Part shown: piece after piece, positions 7,321 to 15,527 of the stretch
Position numbering within the stretch: the first letter of the stretch is position 1
Layout: each line of letters begins with the position of its first letter
From: Bacillus crepusculi
GTDB lineage: Bacteria; Bacillota; Bacilli; Bacillales; Bacillaceae
Assembly: GCF_014764715.1 (NCBI RefSeq)
Contig: NZ_JACXXE010000001.1
Location: 248,001 to 312,000, forward strand
DNA length: 64,000 bases
Reading direction: 5' to 3'
The notes under the pieces: generated by a model
Told to the model about the DNA's origin: nothing
The model's database searches: none
What the model saw: only the letters and a program-made list of their open reading frames with translations
Made by a program: the position numbers and the translations under genes

Positions 7321-7743
7321 TTATCTAAACCGATAAACCGTCACCTTACAATCACCCAGTACCTCTTCAATCATCTCTTCAACAATCGTCCAATCGCCGC
7401 CAGCCAATCCGCAACCGATCCCGTATGGAATGGCGATGGACGTTTGGTTTTTCTCTTCAGGTGAATGTGTCACTGTATCCTTTAGGTGTTGAAAGCAGCT
7501 GCGTAAAGCATCGTAGTCAGTTTGCATTCTTGTTCTTCCGTCTTTTGTTGTGATGAGTTGAACGGAGCTTAACAAGTTATCTCCTTGTTCTGTACATAGC
7601 TGTTTATAATCTTTGAACACATTCGGATATTTGCTTTTGATCTGTTTGGCTAGTCCAGCTCCCATGACCCCTTTACAGTTCACCTGGTGACAGATGATGT
7701 CTTCGCTTGCCTCTAAAATGTTGCCATCCACCGTTTTGAGCAT
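7321..7743 (-). CDS. Macrodomain protein of the TARG1/OARD1 (DarG-like) class
   Basis: 140 residues, a single macrodomain. VDGNILEA…ICHQVNCKGVMGAGLAKQIK is the ADP-ribose-binding motif, and IPYGIGCGLAGGDWTIV is the second loop typical of TARG1/DarG. These enzymes remove ADP-ribose from protein or DNA; in DarTG the macrodomain is the antitoxin. No DarT toxin is next to it, so the role is open: general ADP-ribose hydrolase, or orphan immunity against an ADP-ribosylating toxin tip. ATG 7743 has an AAGGGG ribosome binding site. Confidence 0.85.
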   Translation of the reverse strand: MLKTVDGNILEASEDIICHQVNCKGVMGAGLAKQIKSKYPNVFKDYKQLCTEQGDNLLSSVQLITTKDGRTRMQTDYDALRSCFQHLKDTVTHSPEEKNQTSIAIPYGIGCGLAGGDWTIVEEMIEEVLGDCKVTVYRFR

Positions 7744-7857
7744 ATGATGTAACCCCTTTTTGATAAAATAGAAACTTATGTTCTATTATAACAGTTGTGA
7801 TCATGTGATTTAAGAGCCAAAATGCTTTTGATGCGTTTAATTGAAGACACTTCAACA

Positions 7858-7935
7858 TGATCTGATTGTCAAAGTGGATACATGTCATCTAGAATATGGA
7901 GAGGCTACAAACGCGAAATCAAGCAGAAACAGTGA
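7858..7935 (+). pseudogene. Scrap of a third EndoNS_2 nuclease copy
   Basis: Reading D-x-IVKVDTCHLEYGEA parallels GRIVKVEASDLKYGEV of the 4396-4803 cassette, and ATTGTCAAAGT and GGAGAGG are conserved in DNA. No frame extends on either side. Confidence 0.45.
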
Positions 7936-7945
7936 GGGGTAACAT

Positions 7946-8488
7946 ATGAATCTATTAGAAACGAATCGGTTAATTCTTAGACCGTTTTGCGATGAAGATG
8001 CGGCAGGAATGCTTGAGTACTTGGCTCATCCAAGAGTCAATTGTTTTCTCGATGATCGAATCTCTACATTAGAGGAAGCGGCCGCTAAGGTGCAAAAGAG
8101 AAAAGAAGATCACTCTTATGTAGCGGTTTGTTTAAAAGAAAGTGGGCAAGTTATTGGTGAGTTGTTTCATCTAAAAGAGGAGCCTGATACGTATTCAATC
8201 GGGTGGAATTTCAATGCGGCATATGAAGGGAAGGGATATGCACGTGAAAGTGCTGAAGCATTCTTGTCTTATTTATTCGTTGAAAAGGGAGCAAGGCGGC
8301 TTTATGCCTATGTAGAGGATGATAATGTCCGTTCACAGGCATTATGTGAGCGATTAGGCATGCGGAAAGAAGGCCTTTTTCTTGAGTTTATTTCATTTAC
8401 GAACCATGAAGACGGCACACCTAAATATGAAAACACGTATCAATATGCTTTGCTAAAAAAGGAATGGGAGCAACATCACGCTCGTTAG
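7946..8488 (+). CDS. GNAT acetyltransferase, RimJ/RimL type
   Basis: 180 residues. It begins LLETNRLILRPFCDEDAAGM, as in the RimJ/RimL branch. The acetyl-CoA loop is seen in WNFNAAYEGKGYARESAEA, followed by RRLYAYVEDDNVRSQALCERLGMRKEG. It transfers acetyl groups to an amine, either an N-terminus or a small molecule; the substrate is not predictable. Start ATG 7946 has a GAGGGGT ribosome binding site. It stands alone at the right edge of the toxin island. Confidence 0.85.
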   Translation: MNLLETNRLILRPFCDEDAAGMLEYLAHPRVNCFLDDRISTLEEAAAKVQKRKEDHSYVAVCLKESGQVIGELFHLKEEPDTYSIGWNFNAAYEGKGYARESAEAFLSYLFVEKGARRLYAYVEDDNVRSQALCERLGMRKEGLFLEFISFTNHEDGTPKYENTYQYALLKKEWEQHHAR

Positions 8489-8630
8489 ACAAGTTAGTAC
8501 ATGAGGTTCAAGTGACAGAAAAGTGACAAACATGTCATATGATTCCATGTTTTGTTCGTTCGATCGATGGAGGCAGACATCTCATTTCAATTATCCTTGT
8601 CATAAATCAAGTAAAAAGGGATGAAATGAG

Positions 8631-9212
8631 TTGCGGGGATTTAATGAAGATTTATTTAGGTGGGTGAATCAGCTCAGTATCGATCATGGTCACTTGAATC
8701 CGATATTCATTGGATTAGCTGAATATACAGTGCTGTTAGCGGCACTCATGTGTTTGTTCATATGGTTTCAAAATCGCAGCAGGTATAATAGGGCGATGGT
8801 CGTATCTGCCGGACTTACTTTCATATTGGCAGAGATACTTGGGAAAATCGCAGGGGTCTTTTATGTTAATCAGCAGCCCTTTGCAGAAATGAGCCGCGTC
8901 AATCTTTTGATTCAAAAGGAAGTGAATAACTCGTTTCCAAGTGATCATACCATCTTTATTTTTTCGATTTGCCTGATCTTTTGGCTGTTTCACAAACGCC
9001 ATATTTATTGGCTGATCATTGCGTGCTCGGTTGGTTTTTCAAGGATTTGGGTAGGTGTTCATTATCCATTTGATGTCTTAGCAGGTGCTGTCATAGCATG
9101 TTTAACAGCGGTCGCTGTTGTAGGTTTGCCGATATTTCAAAGGAGCGTTGACATCATCTTGTCATGTTATGAATGGTTTGAACAAAAATTGGTAGGGAAG
9201 AGAACAAAATAA
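8631..9212 (+). CDS. bcrC: PAP2-family undecaprenyl-diphosphatase, BcrC-like
   Basis: 193 residues with five or six membrane segments. The PAP2 motifs are KxxxxRVN-like (MSRVNLLIQKE), PSDHT (NSFPSDHTIFIF) and SRIWVGVHYPFDVLAG. BcrC enzymes convert undecaprenyl diphosphate to the monophosphate for cell wall synthesis and give low-level bacitracin resistance. TTG 8631 is the start, behind AAAAAGGGA. Closeness to B. subtilis BcrC/YwoA is judged by length and motif spacing only. Confidence 0.8.
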   Translation: MRGFNEDLFRWVNQLSIDHGHLNPIFIGLAEYTVLLAALMCLFIWFQNRSRYNRAMVVSAGLTFILAEILGKIAGVFYVNQQPFAEMSRVNLLIQKEVNNSFPSDHTIFIFSICLIFWLFHKRHIYWLIIACSVGFSRIWVGVHYPFDVLAGAVIACLTAVAVVGLPIFQRSVDIILSCYEWFEQKLVGKRTK

Positions 9213-9227
9213 CATGTTGCAGCAAAA

Positions 9228-9260
9228 TACCCCGATCTGTTATTGGCTCAGATCGGGGTA
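9228..9260. terminator. Bidirectional terminator
   Basis: Perfect 11-bp stem TACCCCGATCT / AGATCGGGGTA with an 11-nt loop between the converging PAP2 and ydhG-like genes. Confidence 0.75.
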
Positions 9261-9264
9261 CTCT

Positions 9265-9636
9265 TCATTTTCTCCAAAACGTTGAACAATCCGCTTTGTC
9301 TTCGATGTTAAATTCGATGATTTTTTTTAGAAGAGGATAATCAATGGGCAAGCTTTCTTTCATGCGAAACATCTTTTTTCCATGATCATAACCAGCTTGT
9401 ACAATGTCAGCTGAAAAGCGATCAATTCCTTTTCCTTCTGGCGCGACAGAAATGTGATGTTTTGCGACGCTAAACCCAATAATAAATGTGCCATGATCTA
9501 TGAACATGGGTTGATTCCATGCAATTCTTGGCTCTAATTGAGGGAATGTGTCTTCAATCCATTGTAAGATGTCTTGCGTGCGCTGCTTTAGCTCTGGGTT
9601 ACCAATATTGCTTACATATTCTTCAAACACATGCAT
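9265..9636 (-). CDS. fra: YdhG/Fra-type DUF1801 protein (frataxin-like iron chaperone)
   Basis: 123 residues, matching B. subtilis YdhG in length and landmarks (EEYVSNIGNPELKQRTQDIL, AWNQPMFIDHGTFIIGFSVAKHH, FNIEDKADCSTFWRK). YdhG has been described as a frataxin-like protein that supplies iron for Fe-S and haem assembly. Single gene, converging on the PAP2 gene and transcribed away from the second rap region. Confidence 0.8.
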   Translation of the reverse strand: MHVFEEYVSNIGNPELKQRTQDILQWIEDTFPQLEPRIAWNQPMFIDHGTFIIGFSVAKHHISVAPEGKGIDRFSADIVQAGYDHGKKMFRMKESLPIDYPLLKKIIEFNIEDKADCSTFWRK

Positions 9637-10130
9637 GATGTTTTATCCTCCATTTCCATCGACCTCATGCGCTGTTCCTAGAGATAGTAAAGCACTGAAG
9701 TTCTTGACCATATTATATAAAGAAACTTCATAAATGGAAAGCTACGCTCATCATTGGTGCCGTTGATCTTTTAGACAAATCTCACAAAATAGTCAAAGGA
9801 CTATAATAAAAGTCCAGATTTGTTTCCAGCATGGAAGTGGGAAAGGGATGAACCTGTTGATGCGTAAAAGCGTGTACACAGACCCTTGCATTCGGTTTCA
9901 TTCCTGCGTGCCGGTGCTCACGAATTTTACATTTCTTCCGATACTCGTCCTTCCTAGTAAAGAAACATCATTGTCTAGAAGAAATAAACGCATGTTCAAA
10001 TGAAACGGTTATTGAAGATTCAAGTGATTCATATTAAAATGATGTCAAATGGACTAATTAGCAATTGCTAATAGAAGTTCCATATTTAGTGAAATCATGT
10101 CATGTAGCTGAAGGTGATTGGGGGTGTAGA
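9637..10130. other. 494-bp intergenic region before second rap
   Basis: No credible gene seen. It holds the promoter at 10012-10040 and otherwise AT-rich sequence. An in-frame TTG at 10065 would extend the rap gene N-terminally, but lacks a ribosome binding site and family support. Confidence 0.5.
10012..10040 (+). promoter_or_regulatory. SigA promoter of second rap gene
   Basis: TTGAAG (10012-10017), 17-bp spacer, TAAAAT (10035-10040). Confidence 0.6.
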
Positions 10131-11243
10131 ATGAGCAAAGTTCCTGTTGCGGAATTGGCATCACTATTAAATGACTGGAACATGGAAATCAAAAAAGATC
10201 ATGCAGATGAGGCAGAGCGGTTATTTGCAAAAGCGAAACAAGCAGTAGAGGAAATTGACGATGCTGAAATCCTCATGTACTATTCTCTTCTTGAGAAGAG
10301 GCATCACATTCTCATGTACAATTTAAGAGGACAAAAGGGCAATGTACCAACGAAAAGTATAGAAGGTCATTCTGGGAAAAAAGATGAGGATCTGTCGAAT
10401 CGCCTCGCCTATTATTTTGATTTTTATGAGGGTGTGTATGAGCAGCACCAAGGGAATTATGAGGTTGCATTGCAAATGTATCAAAGTGCTGAAAAGCTCT
10501 TAGATAAAATTCCAAGTGAAATAGAACGTGCTGATTTTGATTTTAAGGTGGCATGGCTTTACTATCGTCTTAGTCATATTATGCTCTCATTAAGCTATAT
10601 ACGCAGAGCTCTCCACGTCTATAAACGTCACAAGCATTATGAAAGAAGAACAGCACTTTCATACTCTCTTATTGCTGCTAATCTCACAGAGATCGGCCGG
10701 TACGAAGAGGCGCTTGAGAATTATCGTCTGGCGGAAGAGGTTTTGACAAGCGAGCAGGATGACTTTATGCTGGCTCAGCATCACCACAATGTGGCCATTT
10801 TATATTCATTTTGGAACAAACCGAAGGAATCAATACGTCATCTTGAAAAAGCGCTGTCCCATCAAGAGTATTATGATTCGGATTTCTTTTTCCATTCTAC
10901 GTATCTGATCAGCCGGGAACTCTGTGTGATTGGTGAAAAGCAGCGTGCAAGCCAATATATAGAGGCTGCATATGCCAGAATGAAAGATGCTTCTCATGAA
11001 GTGTTTCAGCTCAAAATAGGTATCGTACATGATCTTTACTTAACGAATGCACCACAAAGATTTCAGCAAATTGATGAGAAATTAAGAAAGTTAGAAGAAA
11101 AGAATGAATATCATGAAGTGAAGGAGCTTTCACATTTTGCGGCAAAATATTGTGAAAGGCAAGCATTTTATGAGCAATCTGTTTTTTACTTGAACAAAAG
11201 TTTGGAAGCGGATTTACATATGAAAAGAAAGGGGTTGATTTAA
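10131..11243 (+). CDS. rap: Rap-family aspartate phosphatase / Phr receptor (RapG-like pairing)
   Basis: 370 residues from ATG 10131, chosen because Rap proteins start near the ELASLLNDWNMEIKKDHADEAE helix. Three-helix bundle to about residue 70, linker, then TPR-like repeats (ALENYRLAEEVL; SIRHLEKALSH; QSVFYLNKSLEADL). It acts on a phosphorelay or on a response regulator in the cytoplasm. Its own Phr ends EKIIGG, one residue from PhrG (EKMIG), which suggests a RapG-like partner; B. subtilis RapG inhibits DegU. It is divergent in sequence from the rap gene at 458. Confidence 0.93.
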   Translation: MSKVPVAELASLLNDWNMEIKKDHADEAERLFAKAKQAVEEIDDAEILMYYSLLEKRHHILMYNLRGQKGNVPTKSIEGHSGKKDEDLSNRLAYYFDFYEGVYEQHQGNYEVALQMYQSAEKLLDKIPSEIERADFDFKVAWLYYRLSHIMLSLSYIRRALHVYKRHKHYERRTALSYSLIAANLTEIGRYEEALENYRLAEEVLTSEQDDFMLAQHHHNVAILYSFWNKPKESIRHLEKALSHQEYYDSDFFFHSTYLISRELCVIGEKQRASQYIEAAYARMKDASHEVFQLKIGIVHDLYLTNAPQRFQQIDEKLRKLEEKNEYHEVKELSHFAAKYCERQAFYEQSVFYLNKSLEADLHMKRKGLI

Positions 11244-11244
11244 G

Positions 11245-11358
11245 ATGAAAACAGGATTAAAAGTTTTATTCGTTGTGGGTTTAGCGATCGCTGCGTCTGT
11301 TCTGACTCAAAACGTTGCGGGTTCTTTCGAAGTAGCAGAAAAAATCATTGGTGGTTAA
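11245..11358 (+). CDS. phr: Phr peptide precursor with PhrG-like end
   Basis: 37 residues starting one base after the rap stop codon. Signal-like N-terminus MKTGLKVLFVVGLAIAASVL, then tail SFEVAEKIIGG. PhrG of B. subtilis ends KVAEKMIG and its active pentapeptide is EKMIG, so EKIIG is the predicted signal here. One residue (the final Gly) follows it, as in other Phr peptides that need end trimming. Confidence 0.85.
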   Translation: MKTGLKVLFVVGLAIAASVLTQNVAGSFEVAEKIIGG

Positions 11359-11375
11359 TGACCAATCTATATCTT

Positions 11376-11415
11376 GCCCTTGTTGATGATGATCGTCAGC
11401 AAGGGTTTTTTATTT
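11376..11415 (+). terminator. Terminator of rap-phr
   Basis: CCCTTG/CAAGGG stem, extended by GATGATGATCGTC pairing, then TTTTTTATTT. Confidence 0.75.
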
Positions 11416-11423
11416 AAATAGGC

Positions 11424-11462
11424 TCTTCTTATTAAACGCTACAAGAACGTTTAATAAGAAGA
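11424..11462. repeat. Perfect 15-bp inverted repeat
   Basis: TCTTCTTATTAAACG (11424-11438) and its exact complement at 11448-11462 flank a 9-bp centre. No T run follows, so it is not a simple terminator. The surrounding 11359-11702 stretch has no gene; a weaker TGCCCTAT/ATAGGGCA hairpin lies at 11497-11526. Confidence 0.6.
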
Positions 11463-11702
11463 ATTCGCAACAAAGGGGGTGTGCAAATTTGTTACCTGCC
11501 CTATTATTCTAAATAAACATAGGGCAAAGCAACAAGTTAAAAAGGTCACCTTTCTTTGCTTAATTTAATTTTTTGCAGGACTTTTCATTCAAATTTTAAC
11601 AAATTGGTCTATTGTACATAGAATTGAAAGAAAAAGCGTGAACACCGCTCCATTTGTCATGCATATGATGAGATGAAGTGTATCTAGAAGGTAGGTGATT
11701 GT

Positions 11703-11924
11703 ATGGACCCACGGGTTTATGGAGGCTTTCACGGAGGCGGTTTTAGCGGAGGAGCAGTAGGCCCTCATATCGGCTTTGGCGGGTATTATGTGAGCCCTGG
11801 TGTGTACTCTGGCTTAGGAGGTTACCCTGGTTATGGCGGATTCGGGACATTTTCTGGATATTCTCCATATGGCTCCACGTTCATTATGGGGCGTCCACCT
11901 GGTTTTTATGTAAGAAGTTATTAG
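11703..11924 (+). CDS. Short Gly/Tyr/Phe-rich protein, possibly spore surface
   Basis: 73 residues, of which about a third are Gly and many are Tyr/Phe/Pro (FHGGGFSGGAV; GLGGYPGYGGFGTF). No signal peptide or charged core. Ribosome binding site AAGGTAGGTGATT precedes ATG 11703. Composition resembles small cross-linkable coat or crust proteins of bacilli, but no family is recognised, so the role is a guess from composition. Confidence 0.65.
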   Translation: MDPRVYGGFHGGGFSGGAVGPHIGFGGYYVSPGVYSGLGGYPGYGGFGTFSGYSPYGSTFIMGRPPGFYVRSY

Positions 11925-11964
11925 TGTTTCATCACAGTGATTGAAATAGCCACCTAGAGATTGG

Positions 11965-12669
11965 CTATTTCAATTGGTGAAAGTTTTTAAATGTAGCCGT
12001 GATCACAATGACCCCTAGGATGCAGATAGGTAGCCAAATGATGATAAACGGATCGTAAGCATCCGTGTACGCAGCTAAAGCAGCACCTAGGCAGTAAAAG
12101 ACAATAGAACCGATTCGCAACAAGCTCACATGCTGAATAGGGGCTTTTCTTTTTTCTCGATTTGATAAGCGCTGAGCCAAGTCTTCAAATAGGTTAGCAA
12201 GTGTACTCGTTAGAACAGTTGTGGAAATGCCAGCGACATTTAATTTGCGCGCGGCCGTCGTCTGCATGCCCATGGCCATACTTAAAAGGATAATCAGCAT
12301 AAAATAAGCACCCTGCGTATCAGGAAAAATGGTCATAAGAGCAAATAGAAGCAAAATCATCACTTCTATGATAAAGATGCGTGTAACAGCTTTTGGCCAA
12401 AATGTCTTTTCATGCTTCCCGCCCATCACAGCAGCAAGTAATACCCCTAAAACGAATCCACTCAGTGCGGTAATGGAATGCAGGGCGGTTAGCTGCAATG
12501 AACTTCCTGCTGCAATGCCAAGTAGCACAATATTACCCGTCATATTTGCTGTAAACACATGTCCTAGGCTCAAATAGCCAATCACATCCACAATTCCTGC
12601 GGAAAGACATAAGAAGGTTAGTGCTATGTTTCGAAATGAATGTGCGGTCAAAATGGTCATCCCTTTCAT
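11965..12669 (-). CDS. DUF1275 (YoaK-type) membrane protein
   Basis: About 234 residues from ATG 12669. Six hydrophobic segments. The family signature near the N-terminus is AGIVDVIGYLSLGHVFTANM followed by TGNIVLLGIA. An inner NREKRK basic loop is cytoplasmic. Function of DUF1275 proteins is unknown. It lies 25 bp behind ligD on the same strand, so co-transcription is likely. A longer frame reaches 12774 inside ligD, but that part does not resemble the family. Confidence 0.8.
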   Translation of the reverse strand: MKGMTILTAHSFRNIALTFLCLSAGIVDVIGYLSLGHVFTANMTGNIVLLGIAAGSSLQLTALHSITALSGFVLGVLLAAVMGGKHEKTFWPKAVTRIFIIEVMILLLFALMTIFPDTQGAYFMLIILLSMAMGMQTTAARKLNVAGISTTVLTSTLANLFEDLAQRLSNREKRKAPIQHVSLLRIGSIVFYCLGAALAAYTDAYDPFIIIWLPICILGVIVITATFKNFHQLK

Positions 12670-12694
12670 ACTCTCTAATGAATAAGTGTAACGC

Positions 12695-14563
12695 TTAATG
12701 GCCGCGAATGTCCATCTTATGAGCTGGTAAAATGTCTTGAAGCTGATGCAAGACTTGTCTAAAAGCCTCCTCATTCACATGGTGCCTCATGCGGCGAAAC
12801 GGATCGCCTTTTTCCTTTAGCCGTTCAATGACAGCCGGCATGGTAAACAGAGAAGGATGAAGTTCAGTGCGATTCAATTCGTCCCATTCAAGTGGTGTCG
12901 CAACGAGTCCAAGCTCGTTTCCTCTTGGGGAATAGGGGGCGATGATTGTTTTTCCAGCATCATGCTGAAGGTAGTCTAAATACAGACGATTTCCACGTTT
13001 TTTCTTTAGACGTTCCAGAGTAAAAAGTTCAGGTGCTTGTTCACATAAAAATTGACAGATAAATGCTGTGAATTGTCTCGTTTCCCCGTAAGTGAAGGCG
13101 TTTTTCTTTAATGGAATATACACTTGAAGTCCTTTTCCACCGCTTGTTTTGATAAAAGCCGTGAGAGAGAGTCCATCTAAAAGCGCTTTGATGCGTTTTG
13201 CAGCTTCTATGGCCAGGTGAAATTCTTTGACAGATGGCGGGTCTAAATCGAAGACAATTTCCGCTGGTCGATCGGTATCCCTTGTTTCAAAAGGGATATG
13301 AAATTCCATCGCCAGCTGGTTACCGAGCCAAAGTAATGTGTTAGGATCATTACAGACCGTGTAAGGAATATCTTCAACTTGATCTGTTACAACAAAATCT
13401 GGCGCATAATCAGGTGTTGACTTTTGATAAAAGAATTCGCCTCCAGTGCCATGAGGGAAGCGAATTAAAGTAAGACGCCTTTCGCGTAAAAAGGGCAATA
13501 AATAGGGAGCCGCTCGTCTTAAATAAAGTAAGTAATCTGCCTTGTTCAGATGAAGGGCTGGCACAATTGGTTTTTCAGGGTGAGTGACCTCAATGATGGC
13601 AGGGAGCGGATACAGCTGTTTGAGCATTTGCTGAAATGTACACGCTGCCGGATCTGCATCTAGTAAAAAAGAAGAAAAACGTGGCTCTCTTAACGCTGAC
13701 CCATCAAAGGATATACAAGCAATATTTGCAACAATAGATGGTGGAATTTCATATTCAGATGCTCCTATGAGATCGCCTTGTGTTTGAAATAGCTGACGGA
13801 GTGTTTGTTCTTCTTCTTGAGAAAAACCATGCTTGAATTGGACAACCTCGATAAGAACCTTATCTTGATAAATGCAGCCCTGAAAATAGCCATTTTCTTT
13901 ATCAAAACGGGTCACAATGACAGAGACATACCGCCAATTTTTGATTTTTAGCCATTCTTTTGAACGGGTATTGTCCTGCCATTTACTCGTCTTTTTTTTC
14001 GCAACTAGTCCTTCCGCTAAATACGTCGTCATCAGCTCTTTTATATACTCAGGGCGTGGATCTGTACGAATGATTTGAAGAAGGGAGGGGTACTCTAGCT
14101 GAACAGATGACGGGAGCTTCGCCTCTTGGAACACTTTTTGTAACCGGGTTTTTCTTTCCATCAGCGGTAAATCAACAAGGGATTTCCCTTTGCATCTTAA
14201 TAGATCAAACGCAATCAAATGACATGGAAACCGCTTGGCCTGTTGCTGTATAGCATCTTTGTTTTTCAGCCTGCCTCTTTGCTGAACCCTCGTAAAATCG
14301 CTTTGCTGTTCACTCAGTAAAAAGACCAATTCTCCGTCAAGCGTCAGCGGTAAAAAAGGAGCCATCCGGTCCTTTAATTCAACACACTGGTCAATCACCT
14401 CTGGAAATTGTTCGTTTAGCCGTTTTCCGGCTCTGCTCTCTAAATGAATCTCGTCATCTTCCTCCCACAAAAGAATGGCCCGAAAGCCATCATATTTTAA
14501 TTCATACAGCCAGTCTGCACCGGCAGGAATATCATGTGCAGACGTTAATCGCATAGGTTTCAT
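12695..14563 (-). CDS. ligD: LigD: ATP-dependent DNA ligase with polymerase domain (NHEJ)
   Basis: 622 residues from ATG 14563 (GTG 14575 possible). Domain order is ligase then polymerase, as in B. subtilis YkoU and unlike Pseudomonas LigD; there is no phosphoesterase domain. Ligase: ELKYDGFRAIL with adenylated Lys near residue 23, DGELVFL, EGLVAKKKTSKW, KEWLKIKNW. Polymerase (about 330-620): EIVFDLDPP metal site, FIKTSGGKGLQVYIPL, IIAPYSPRGN. It seals double-strand breaks brought together by Ku, important in spores and stationary phase. It is divergent from ku across a 115-bp shared promoter region. Confidence 0.95.
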   Translation of the reverse strand: MKPMRLTSAHDIPAGADWLYELKYDGFRAILLWEEDDEIHLESRAGKRLNEQFPEVIDQCVELKDRMAPFLPLTLDGELVFLLSEQQSDFTRVQQRGRLKNKDAIQQQAKRFPCHLIAFDLLRCKGKSLVDLPLMERKTRLQKVFQEAKLPSSVQLEYPSLLQIIRTDPRPEYIKELMTTYLAEGLVAKKKTSKWQDNTRSKEWLKIKNWRYVSVIVTRFDKENGYFQGCIYQDKVLIEVVQFKHGFSQEEEQTLRQLFQTQGDLIGASEYEIPPSIVANIACISFDGSALREPRFSSFLLDADPAACTFQQMLKQLYPLPAIIEVTHPEKPIVPALHLNKADYLLYLRRAAPYLLPFLRERRLTLIRFPHGTGGEFFYQKSTPDYAPDFVVTDQVEDIPYTVCNDPNTLLWLGNQLAMEFHIPFETRDTDRPAEIVFDLDPPSVKEFHLAIEAAKRIKALLDGLSLTAFIKTSGGKGLQVYIPLKKNAFTYGETRQFTAFICQFLCEQAPELFTLERLKKKRGNRLYLDYLQHDAGKTIIAPYSPRGNELGLVATPLEWDELNRTELHPSLFTMPAVIERLKEKGDPFRRMRHHVNEEAFRQVLHQLQDILPAHKMDIRGH

Positions 14564-14593
14564 TGTGCATCTCACTCCCTCATATCATGTGTT

Positions 14594-14625
14594 CTTAGAG
14601 TGGGATGAAATTTTCATTCACATAC
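14594..14625 (-). promoter_or_regulatory. Candidate SigG-type promoter of ligD
   Basis: On the minus strand TGTATG, an 18-bp spacer and CACTCTA resemble the forespore SigG pattern TGHATA-N18-CATNHTA, with one mismatch per box. SigG control of ykoU/ykoV is known in B. subtilis. Confidence 0.3.
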
Positions 14626-14678
14626 ATAAGTCTGATGAAAACATTACATAGTAAGGAGAAAAGAACGGAGGCGACGCG

Positions 14679-15527
14679 ATGCATACAGTTTGGAAAGGCG
14701 GCATTAGCTTTGGATTGGTCAATATTCCAATCAAGCTGTTTACCGCTACAGAGAACAAAGATATTAAATTACGACAGCTGCATAAAGAATGCCATACCCC
14801 CATTAATTACAAAAAGGTTTGTGCCAATTGCGGGGAAGAGGTAGCGCCAGAACAAATCGTGAAAGCGTATGAATATGCGAAAAATAAATTTATTGAATTG
14901 GACGACGAAGAGTTAGAGAAATTGCGAAAAGAAAATGAAGAAAAAGCCGTCGAAATCATTGATTTTGTGAAGATAGAAGAAATTGATCCGATTTATTATG
15001 AAAAAAGTTATTTTTTATCACCAGATACGGGCGGTGCTAAGGCTTATTCACTACTCAGAAAAGCACTTGAGGAATCGGGGAAAATAGGTGTTGCCAAGAT
15101 TATGATCCGCTCAAAGGAGCAATTAGCGATTGTCAGATGCTATGAACATATTTTGCTGATGGAAACCATTCATTTCCCTGACGAAATTAGACAAGTATCA
15201 GATGTACCGAATATTCCGCAAGAGGAAAACATTGTCAAGAAAGAGTTAGATACAGCGCTCCTTTTAATCGAACAGCTGACCACAACATTCGACCCAGCCG
15301 CCTATCAGGATGAATACAGACAGCAACTAATGAATTTAATAGGGGATAAAATATCTGGAGAACATACGGTTCAGCCAGAAACGACAGGCAAAAAAGATCC
15401 GTCATCCAATGTGACGGATTTAATGGCAGCTCTTCAGGCTTCGATCGACCGATCAAAACCAGCCAAAGCAAAAAAAGCAGCGCCTAAAAAGAGAAAAGCA
15501 CCAGCGAAAAAAGAACAGAATGCATAA
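14679..15527 (+). CDS. ku: Ku double-strand break-binding protein
   Basis: 282 residues, ribosome binding site AAGGAG. The bacterial Ku core is complete (MHTVWKGGISFGLVNIPIKL; SYFLSPDTGGAKAYSLL; ETIHFPDEIR). A zinc-ribbon-like CxxC (VCANCGEE) lies near residue 50 with CH/C upstream (HKECHTP). The last about 30 residues are Lys/Ala/Pro-rich (KPAKAKKAAPKKRKAP), the basic DNA-binding tail found in Bacillus Ku. It forms a homodimer on DNA ends and recruits LigD, encoded divergently. Confidence 0.95.
   Translation: MHTVWKGGISFGLVNIPIKLFTATENKDIKLRQLHKECHTPINYKKVCANCGEEVAPEQIVKAYEYAKNKFIELDDEELEKLRKENEEKAVEIIDFVKIEEIDPIYYEKSYFLSPDTGGAKAYSLLRKALEESGKIGVAKIMIRSKEQLAIVRCYEHILLMETIHFPDEIRQVSDVPNIPQEENIVKKELDTALLLIEQLTTTFDPAAYQDEYRQQLMNLIGDKISGEHTVQPETTGKKDPSSNVTDLMAALQASIDRSKPAKAKKAAPKKRKAPAKKEQNA

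Noticed and set aside
11481-11516. 11-codon GTG peptide frame with a GGGGGT ribosome binding site
   Set aside because: Too short to judge and overlaps a hairpin; no support beyond the ribosome binding site.
12670-12774. N-terminal extension of the DUF1275 protein into ligD
   Set aside because: Overlaps the conserved ligD end in another frame and lacks family resemblance.
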